Source: an uncultured Clostridium sp.
GTDB taxonomy: Bacteria > Bacillota > Clostridia > Oscillospirales > Acutalibacteraceae
Length of the DNA stretch: 11,141 nt
NCBI GenBank assembly: GCA_900547915.1
Contig: URIN01000023.1
Location: 1 to 11,141, forward strand
Direction: 5' to 3'
How positions within the stretch are numbered: the first letter of the stretch is position 1; each line of letters opens with the position of its first letter. Shown here piece by piece: positions 6,284-11,141 of the stretch. A program made the position numbers and the translations under genes. The notes beneath the pieces were generated by a model, which did no database searches, was not told the DNA's origin, and saw only the letters and a list, made by a program, of their open reading frames with translations.

Positions 6284-7432
6284 ATGTCAAATCGTTTTGT
6301 TCTTAATGAAACAAGTTATCATGGTGCGGGCGCGATAAATGATATCGCTCCTGAAGTAAAGGGCAGGGGCTTTAAAAAATGCTTTGTTTGCTCAGATCCC
6401 GATTTAATTAAATTCGGTGTAACCAAAAAGGTTACGGATGTGCTTGACGGAGCATCAATTCCTTATGAGATATACAGCGAGATAAAGCCAAACCCGACTG
6501 TTGAAAATGTAAAATCAGGCGTAGCTGCTTTTAAGGCATCAGGCGCTGACTGCATCATCGCAATCGGCGGCGGTTCCTCAATGGATACTGCTAAAGCTAT
6601 CGGAATTATTATTAAAAATCCCGATTTTGAGGATGTTGTATCCCTTGAAGGCGTTGCTCCTACAACTAATAAGTGCGTTCCTATTATAGCTGTTCCCACA
6701 ACCGCAGGTACTGCTGCAGAGGTAACTATCAACTATGTAATTACAGATACTGAGAAAAACAGAAAGATGGTTTGCGTTGACCCCAAGGATATCCCTATTA
6801 TAGCTGTTGTCGACCCCGATATGATGTCAACAATGCCTAAAGGACTTACAGCCGCAACAGGTATGGATGCCCTTACACACGCTATTGAGGGCTATATAAC
6901 AAAAGGCGCATGGGAACTTTCCGATATGTTCCATCTTAAAGCAATTGAAATAATTGCAGCAAACCTTCGTGGCGCTGTTGAGAATACCGCAGAGGGCAGA
7001 AAGCAGATGGCTCTCGGTCAGTATATCGCCGGAATGGGATTTTCAAATGTAGGCCTCGGCCTTGTTCATTCTATGGCACACCCGCTCGGTGCTGTTTATG
7101 ATACTCCCCATGGTGTTGCAAACGCTATTATCCTGCCTACGGTTATGGAGTATAATGCTCCGTCAACAGGTGAAAAGTACAGAGACATCGCCAAGGCTAT
7201 GGGTGTTAAAGGCGTTGACGATATGAGTTTGGAAGAGGCAAGAAAAGCTGCTGTAGCTGCCGTAAAACAGCTTGGCAGTGATGTTGGCATACCTGCTGAT
7301 TTAAGCGAGATCGTAAAGGACGAAGATGTTGATTTCCTTGCACAAAGTGCTTACGATGATGCCTGCCGTCCAGGAAATCCGCGTGATACTTCTGTTGAGG
7401 AGATAAAAGCACTTTATCGCTCACTTATGTAA
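6284..7432 (+). CDS. fucO: Lactaldehyde reductase / 1,2-propanediol oxidoreductase, iron-dependent group III alcohol dehydrogenase
   Basis: The enzyme interconverts lactaldehyde and 1,2-propanediol with NAD(H), the reductive end of fucose and rhamnose fermentation; related enzymes also act on other short alcohols. The 382-residue product has the same length as E. coli FucO and close similarity throughout as recalled: the start MSNRFVLNET, the coenzyme loop GGGS (95-98), PTTAGTAAEVTINYVITD (138-155) and GMGFSNVGLGLVH (250-262). The iron ligands are all present: D195, H199, H262 and H276, each one residue before the E. coli numbering. The start is ATG 6284, 8 bases after AAGGAGG (6269-6275). 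An in-frame ATG at 6224 lies inside the previous gene and upstream of the promoter start, so it is rejected. The gene has its own promoter and terminator and is monocistronic. No fucose or rhamnose catabolic genes are in the window, so the physiological alcohol is inferred. Confidence 0.93.
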   Translation: MSNRFVLNETSYHGAGAINDIAPEVKGRGFKKCFVCSDPDLIKFGVTKKVTDVLDGASIPYEIYSEIKPNPTVENVKSGVAAFKASGADCIIAIGGGSSMDTAKAIGIIIKNPDFEDVVSLEGVAPTTNKCVPIIAVPTTAGTAAEVTINYVITDTEKNRKMVCVDPKDIPIIAVVDPDMMSTMPKGLTAATGMDALTHAIEGYITKGAWELSDMFHLKAIEIIAANLRGAVENTAEGRKQMALGQYIAGMGFSNVGLGLVHSMAHPLGAVYDTPHGVANAIILPTVMEYNAPSTGEKYRDIAKAMGVKGVDDMSLEEARKAAVAAVKQLGSDVGIPADLSEIVKDEDVDFLAQSAYDDACRPGNPRDTSVEEIKALYRSLM

Positions 7433-7448
7433 TATCAAAATTCAATTC

Positions 7449-7479
7449 AGTCCCGCCCGAAATGAGCGGGGCTTTTTTT
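7449..7479 (+). terminator. Terminator of fucO
   Basis: The arms AGTCCCGC (7449-7456) and GCGGGGCT (7466-7473) form an 8-bp GC-rich stem with one T-G pair and a 9-base loop, followed immediately by a T-run to 7479. It lies 17 bases after the fucO stop codon. Confidence 0.92.
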
Positions 7480-7483
7480 CTGT

Positions 7484-7507
7484 TTACAATTTTGTAACCA
7501 TTTGTAA
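7484..7507. repeat. Cluster of three TTGTAA boxes upstream of upp
   Basis: TTACAA (7484-7489) and TTGTAA (7492-7497) form a 6-2-6 inverted repeat, and a third TTGTAA follows at 7502-7507, ten bases on from the second, about one helical turn. The array resembles a binding site for a dimeric regulator, but it is A+T rich and no factor is identified. Confidence 0.35.
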
Positions 7508-7518
7508 GTCGCTTTTTG

Positions 7519-7547
7519 TTGAATAAACGCACCCCTTGTGGTATCTT
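7519..7547 (+). promoter_or_regulatory. Weak candidate promoter of upp-uraA
   Basis: TTGAAT (7519-7524) and TATCTT (7542-7547) have four of six matches each with a 17-base spacer. Because upp follows a terminator it needs a promoter in 7480-7580, and this is the best-spaced pair I see. TATAGA at 7550 is an alternative -10 without a convincing -35. No PyrR-type attenuator hairpin is visible in the leader. Confidence 0.3.
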
Positions 7548-7596
7548 AGTATAGATATATAGGTATGAAGTCATTTTAGGCGAAAGGAGCTTATTT

Positions 7597-8229
7597 ATGG
7601 AAAGAAAAGTAGTTATTATGGATCACCCCCTGATTCAGCACAAGCTCTCCATTCTTCGTGATGTAAATACAAGCACTAAAGAATTCAGAGATCTTGTAAA
7701 TGAGATAGCAATGCTTATGATTTATGATGCAACACGCGATCTGCCGCTTCATAACAAAGACGTTCAGACACCGTGCGGCATTGCGCACTGCAAGGAGATA
7801 GCAGGCAGAAAGCTTGCGTTTGTTCCTATATTGCGTGCCGGTCTCGGAATGGTGGAAGGAGCACTGATGCTTGTTCCATCGGCAAGAGTAGGCCATATAG
7901 GGCTTTACAGAGATGAGTCAACTCTTGAGCCTGTTGAATATTACTGCAAGCTTCCTAAGGACATTGAGGAAAGAGATGTGTTCGTTCTTGATCCAATGCT
8001 TGCTACCGGCGGTTCAGCTATTGACGCTATCGGTCAGATAAAAAAAAGAAATCCCCGTTCAATCAAATTCCTGTGCATAATTGCTGCGCCCGAGGGGCTT
8101 GAGGCTCTTGAAAAAGCACACCCGGATGTTGATATTTTTGCCGCCGGTCTTGATGACCACCTTAATGAAAACGGCTATATCGTTCCCGGTCTCGGAGATG
8201 CGGGAGACAGAATTTTCGGCACAAAATAA
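7597..8229 (+). CDS. upp: Uracil phosphoribosyltransferase
   Basis: Upp makes UMP from uracil and phosphoribosyl pyrophosphate in the cytoplasm, the main uracil salvage step. The 210-residue product is full length (family about 208-210). Visible motifs are the start [18 protein letters not shown] (residues 5-22), ILRAGLGM (78-85), the PRPP-binding loop [10 protein letters not shown] (132-141) and the uracil-binding stretch [12 protein letters not shown] (194-205). ATG 7597 follows AAAGGAG (7583-7589) with 7-base spacing. It has only 58 bases to the downstream uracil permease, with no strong terminator between them, so both are probably on one transcript that couples uracil uptake with its trapping as UMP. 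Identification is secure. Confidence 0.97.
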   Translation: MERKVVIMDHPLIQHKLSILRDVNTSTKEFRDLVNEIAMLMIYDATRDLPLHNKDVQTPCGIAHCKEIAGRKLAFVPILRAGLGMVEGALMLVPSARVGHIGLYRDESTLEPVEYYCKLPKDIEERDVFVLDPMLATGGSAIDAIGQIKKRNPRSIKFLCIIAAPEGLEALEKAHPDVDIFAAGLDDHLNENGYIVPGLGDAGDRIFGTK

Positions 8230-8287
8230 ACTGTGCCTAGCACCATGATTTTTGGTAATTGGCGTTTTTACGGAGGTTATATTCTAA

Positions 8288-9718
8288 ATGGCAAAGAAAG
8301 ATAAAAGCAAAAAAACCGTCCTGGGAGAACAGGGTATTTATGACGCAAGGGTGCTTGGCAAGCCCAAAATGATGATACTCGGCTTCCAGCATACTTTCGC
8401 AATGTTCGGTGCAACGGTTCTTGTTCCGCTTCTCACCGGGCTTAATATGCAAACAACACTTTTGATGGCGGGTATCGGAACTCTGTTTTTCCATCTCGTA
8501 ACTAAATTTAAGGTGCCGGCATTCCTCGGTTCCTCTTTCGCTTTCCTCGGCGGATACGCTGTTGTGGCACCGCTGCTTCCGGATGGCTCTCCAAACACCG
8601 AAATGCTTCCTTACGCAAATCTCGGCGTTGTCTGCGCTGGCCTTGTATATCTTGTGCTTGCTGCTCTTTTCGCTATCTTCCCGGTAGAAAAAGTAATGCG
8701 CTTTTTCCCGCCGGTAGTAACAGGTCCCATCATTATTGCAATCGGTCTTAGTCTTGCCGGTTCAGCAGTAGATAACTGTAAGCAGAACTGGCTCCTTGCC
8801 ATAATTGCTCTCGCTGTTATCGTTATATGTAACATTTGGGGCAAGGGTATGCTTAAAATAATTCCTATCCTTGCCGGCATAATTGTGTCATATATAGTTG
8901 CCGTATGCATCGGCGCTGTTGATTTTCAGCCGATTGTTGAGGCTGACTGGATAGGCCTTCCCATAACAAAAGAAGGTATGGTATTCGGTAATATCCACGA
9001 CAGGGGTATGGCGATAAGCGCTATCATAGCAATAATGCCTATTTCATTTGCCACAATGATGGAGCACATCGGCGATATCTCCGCTATCAGCGCAACAACA
9101 GGTAAAAACTTCCTTGCTGATCCCGGTCTTAAAAGAACTCTTGTCGGTGACGGTCTTGCAACATCTTTCTCAGCACTTTTCGGCGGCCCGGCAAACACAA
9201 CTTACGGCGAAAACACAGGCGTTCTTGCCCTTACCAAGGTGTATGATCCCCGTGTAGTACGTATTGCAGCTGTTGTTGCAATCGTTCTTTCATTCTCACC
9301 TAAATTCGCCGCTGTTATCAATACTGTTCCTACTGCTATTATCGGTGGTATCTCATTCATCCTCTATGGTATGATCTCCGGTGTAGGCGTTCGTAATGTA
9401 GTTGAAAATAAGGTAGATCTCACTAAATCAAGAAACCTCATTATCATTGCCGTAATACTCGTAACGGCTCTTGGCGTAGGCTCGGTAGATTTTACTATCG
9501 GAGAGTTCAATATCAGCCTTACAGCTCTTGCTGTTGCCGCTATTGCAGGTATACTTCTCAATGCGATACTGCCTGGCAATGATTATGTGTTCAATCCAAA
9601 TCCAACCACTGAGGCAGCCAGTGCAGATGCTTCTGCAAATGCAGAAAATACGGATGTTGCTTCAGAAACAGAAAATACTGATGTTTCTGCTGAAACGGAA
9701 AATCCTGAAACCAAATAG
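8288..9718 (+). CDS. uraA: NCS2 family uracil permease (UraA/PyrP type)
   Basis: This 476-residue integral membrane protein should import uracil, by proton symport as in E. coli UraA. The helix 1 motif GFQHTFAMFGATVLVP has Q34-H35. Helix 3 carries GSSFAF (81-86). The substrate site residues line up with UraA: E259 in MMEHIGD corresponds to E241, and Y306-G307-E308 in TTYGEN corresponds to Y288-G289-E290, with the same 49-residue spacing between the two glutamates. UraA H245 corresponds to D263 here, a difference I recall as common in Gram-positive members. Many hydrophobic segments fit the 14-helix fold. The C-terminus is longer than UraA (429 residues): about 40 polar residues with a 9-residue repeat. 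ATG 8288 follows CGGAGG (8271-8276) with 11-base spacing. It lies directly after upp, which supports uracil over xanthine or urate as substrate. Confidence 0.93.
   Translation: MAKKDKSKKTVLGEQGIYDARVLGKPKMMILGFQHTFAMFGATVLVPLLTGLNMQTTLLMAGIGTLFFHLVTKFKVPAFLGSSFAFLGGYAVVAPLLPDGSPNTEMLPYANLGVVCAGLVYLVLAALFAIFPVEKVMRFFPPVVTGPIIIAIGLSLAGSAVDNCKQNWLLAIIALAVIVICNIWGKGMLKIIPILAGIIVSYIVAVCIGAVDFQPIVEADWIGLPITKEGMVFGNIHDRGMAISAIIAIMPISFATMMEHIGDISAISATTGKNFLADPGLKRTLVGDGLATSFSALFGGPANTTYGENTGVLALTKVYDPRVVRIAAVVAIVLSFSPKFAAVINTVPTAIIGGISFILYGMISGVGVRNVVENKVDLTKSRNLIIIAVILVTALGVGSVDFTIGEFNISLTALAVAAIAGILLNAILPGNDYVFNPNPTTEAASADASANAENTDVASETENTDVSAETENPETK
9644..9697 (+). repeat. Two-copy 27-bp tandem repeat encoding the permease tail
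   Basis: The copies at 9644-9670 and 9671-9697 encode ENTDVASET and ENTDVSAET, followed by a partial third copy ENPET (9698-9712). The units differ by several bases including synonymous ones, so the duplication is not recent. It lies in the acidic, probably disordered cytoplasmic tail of the permease. Confidence 0.85.
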
Positions 9719-9739
9719 GGATAGTTAATAAGCTAATAA

Positions 9740-9776
9740 AAAAGGTCTCGGCTGTAAGCCGGGACCTTTTATTTTT
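9740..9776. terminator. Bidirectional terminator between uraA and the convergent hydrolase gene
   Basis: The arms AAAAGGTCTCGGCT (9740-9753) and AGCCGGGACCTTTT (9757-9770) make a 14-bp stem (one T-G pair) with a GTA loop. T-rich sequence follows on the + strand (9767-9776), and an A-run before the stem gives a T-run on the - strand. It should end both the upp-uraA transcript and the - strand gene that stops at 9789. Confidence 0.93.
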
Positions 9777-9788
9777 ATAGAAACTGAT

Positions 9789-10940
9789 TTAGTTTTCATC
9801 GTTTTCTTCTGCTTTGCTTTTAATTTTCTCCGCTATTTCATCGATTTTGCTCATAACTTCAGGCATTGAGCGCTCAACAATTTTTTCAACGCTCATTGAG
9901 TCTACCATGCTTTTTGCAAGCGTACGAACTATCACTGGAATGTCATCAGTTTCGTTATCAACAAGTTTTTTCATTTCGGCGGCAGCAGGTATAAGACTTC
10001 TGTAATTTTTGATATTTATGTCTTTTACCGATTTTATGCCGCTGTTTTTTGCTATTTCGAAAACGGCACTTGCCGCGTCTTTCATTCTCTCAGGTGGAAG
10101 CGTTTCCAGGCTCTGCGTCAGTGTGTCCTCCACATATTCAGAAAACATGCTGAATCTTTTTACAGTTTTGAAGTCTGCGCCGTTTATTTCCCAGGTAAAC
10201 ATATTGTGCTGTGCCACACCTGTTGCCGTGCTTTTTATTATCTTTATTTTGCCGCCATCATTCAGCATCCTGCCGATAATCGAATCTTCAGGCATAAGGT
10301 TGTATATCTTTTCACAGTTTTCAGGCGTAAATAATATGTCTGCAATCTCTTGAGGAAAACCCGGTCCGTCATTATTGTAAACGCGTATAATTCTTTCCTT
10401 TTCCTCATCTTTCAAAAATAAAAAGGCAAATACTGCCAGATTTCCGCCTTTTGAATGCCCGCCAAGGAAATAGTTTCCTTCCCGCAGTTCTAATTGCTCG
10501 GTAACATAGCTGAGCGCTGATGTCTGGCTTGCAACAGGGAAAGCGTACGCAAGCTTTGCATCCTCGTAAAAGCTTACTATTTTGTCATCTGTTCCGCGGA
10601 AAGCTATAAAGAATGTCTTTTTGTCAGTGGCAAATGTCACGGCGTAAAAAGCCGTCTGCATATCCTCGCTCACTATTTCTCGGCAGTCTTCGATTGTTAT
10701 GTAACCAAATCTTATAGTGTTTCCTGCATTTTTAAGCAAATCAAAAGTCTCACTCAAAATCTTGTTTGCATCATCTTTATTTTCATATTTTTCAGCGGCT
10801 TCGCTCAAAGTCATTCCCGCAAATGGTGTCAGATCAAGATACGCAAGTCTGCTGAATACAGCATTGTCTGCTTCCGTTATGCCCATTTCTGAAAATCTGA
10901 ACGAACCGAACCTTTTAACATAGTCTGAAATATTCTCCAT
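9789..10940 (-). CDS. Mbeg1-like (DUF2974) alpha/beta hydrolase
   Basis: The 383-residue protein matches the Mbeg1-like/DUF2974 family, lipase-type alpha/beta hydrolases common in Clostridia with no settled substrate. The nucleophile elbow is GGHSKGGNLAV (160-170) with S163. The AFRGTD strand (113-118) is the class 3 lipase-like oxyanion segment. D191 in NNDGPGF and H245 in AQHNMFTW are the probable remaining triad residues. Residues 250-383 form a helical, charged tail outside the hydrolase core. No signal peptide or membrane helix is seen, so it is probably cytoplasmic. The start codon is at 10938-10940 with a weak GGTGA ribosome site (10945-10949) about 5 bases ahead. It is monocistronic, convergent with uraA, and has its own promoter at 10965-10993. 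I infer ester or lipid hydrolysis; nothing nearby identifies the substrate. Confidence 0.87.
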   Translation of the reverse strand: MENISDYVKRFGSFRFSEMGITEADNAVFSRLAYLDLTPFAGMTLSEAAEKYENKDDANKILSETFDLLKNAGNTIRFGYITIEDCREIVSEDMQTAFYAVTFATDKKTFFIAFRGTDDKIVSFYEDAKLAYAFPVASQTSALSYVTEQLELREGNYFLGGHSKGGNLAVFAFLFLKDEEKERIIRVYNNDGPGFPQEIADILFTPENCEKIYNLMPEDSIIGRMLNDGGKIKIIKSTATGVAQHNMFTWEINGADFKTVKRFSMFSEYVEDTLTQSLETLPPERMKDAASAVFEIAKNSGIKSVKDINIKNYRSLIPAAAEMKKLVDNETDDIPVIVRTLAKSMVDSMSVEKIVERSMPEVMSKIDEIAEKIKSKAEENDEN

Positions 10941-10964
10941 TTTTTCACCGCTTTCAGTATCTGT

Positions 10965-10993
10965 ATTGTATCTTATTTTTTGCTTTTTCTCAA
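10965..10993 (-). promoter_or_regulatory. Promoter of the Mbeg1-like gene
   Basis: On the - strand, TTGAGA (10993-10988) and TACAAT (10970-10965) each match five of six consensus bases with a 17-base spacer. Transcription would start near 10958, leaving a leader of about 18 bases that contains the ribosome site. Confidence 0.75.
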
Positions 10994-11079
10994 TATGATG
11001 CGTACAATTTTTATGCGGATTTTTCCGTTATTATTACAAAGTTCAGAAAAGGTTAAAATTTGGTGTCAAAACTCGTCAT

Positions 11080-11094
11080 AATGTTGAAAACATT
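11080..11094. repeat. Inverted repeat overlapping the right-edge -35 box
   Basis: AATGTT (11080-11085) and AACATT (11089-11094) are a perfect inverted repeat around GAA, overlapping the TTGAAA hexamer. It is operator-like, but short and A+T rich, so it may be chance. Confidence 0.4.
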
Positions 11095-11112
11095 TAAGTG
11101 TTAGTATATTAT
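11084..11112 (+). promoter_or_regulatory. Rightward promoter for a gene lost beyond the contig end
   Basis: TTGAAA (11084-11089) and TATTAT (11107-11112) match five of six bases each with a 17-base spacer, divergent from the hydrolase promoter. The start would be near 11119, seven bases before the adapter, so the gene it serves is absent. I see no gene in 10941-11125 besides these promoters. Confidence 0.65.
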
Positions 11113-11125
11113 ATCTGTGTTATTA

Positions 11126-11141
11126 CTGTCTCTTATACACA
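11126..11141. other. Untrimmed Nextera mosaic end (artefact)
   Basis: CTGTCTCTTATACACA is the first 16 bases of the reverse complement of the 19-base Tn5/Nextera mosaic end, the same element found in the other orientation at 32-50. It is adapter read-through rather than an inverted repeat of a natural transposon. Confidence 0.97.

Noticed and set aside
7480-7596. Riboswitch or PyrR-type attenuator in the upp leader
   Set aside because: There is no conserved pyrimidine attenuator fold or terminator between the likely start site and the upp ribosome site.
8230-8287. Terminator or attenuator between upp and uraA
   Set aside because: Only a 4-bp GTGC/GCAC hairpin is present, without a following T-run in place, too weak to call.

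Overview
The window looks like an 11 kb contig from a low-to-moderate GC Firmicute, most likely an anaerobic gut-type Clostridium relative (Ruminococcaceae/Oscillospirales-like). This placement is inferred from strong AGGAGG-type ribosome sites, sigma-A promoters, a ClpE-type chaperone, a CvpA protein paired with what looks like a DUF5711-type protein, and a Gly-Arg-His-Gln-Lys tRNA cluster with encoded CCA ends. No rRNA or marker gene is present to fix the taxon. Both ends are sequencing artefact. Bases 1-50 are an Illumina Nextera i7 adapter with what reads as index N705, and bases 11126-11141 are the reverse complement of the Nextera mosaic end. Only 51-11125 is biological.

Layout: (1) 82-4900, four tightly packed + strand genes, probably one operon: a single-pass membrane protein of probable beta-propeller type (DUF5711-like), a CvpA-family membrane protein, a CDP-alcohol phosphatidyltransferase (PgsA-like), and a ClpE-type two-domain AAA+ unfoldase with an N-terminal zinc finger. 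(2) 4915-5472, a five-tRNA operon (Gly-TCC, Arg-TCT, His-GTG, Gln-TTG, Lys-TTT) driven by a perfect-consensus promoter and closed by a long hairpin terminator. (3) 5505-6227, a YgjP/SprT-like zinc metallopeptidase. (4) 6284-7432, a FucO-type iron-dependent lactaldehyde/1,2-propanediol oxidoreductase with its own consensus promoter, an inverted repeat at the start of transcription, and a terminator. (5) 7597-9718, a pyrimidine salvage pair: uracil phosphoribosyltransferase (upp) and an NCS2 uracil permease (uraA/pyrP-like), ending at a bidirectional terminator shared with (6) a convergent - strand Mbeg1-like (DUF2974) alpha/beta hydrolase at 9789-10940. (7) 10941-11125, a short region with back-to-back promoters; the rightward one drives a gene lost beyond the contig end.

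Functionally, permease plus Upp import uracil and convert it to UMP. FucO reduces lactaldehyde from fucose/rhamnose breakdown or oxidises propanediol. The first operon joins envelope lipid synthesis and membrane proteins with protein quality control. The coding content is ordinary chromosomal housekeeping, and I see no CRISPR, phage, transposon or defence system. The less ordinary signals are regulatory: a perfect 9-bp inverted repeat exactly framing the -10 box of the tRNA promoter, a GAAC-N4-GTTC (LexA/Cheo-box-like) palindrome over the fucO start site, and two equal-length, similar hairpin spacers inside the tRNA operon.
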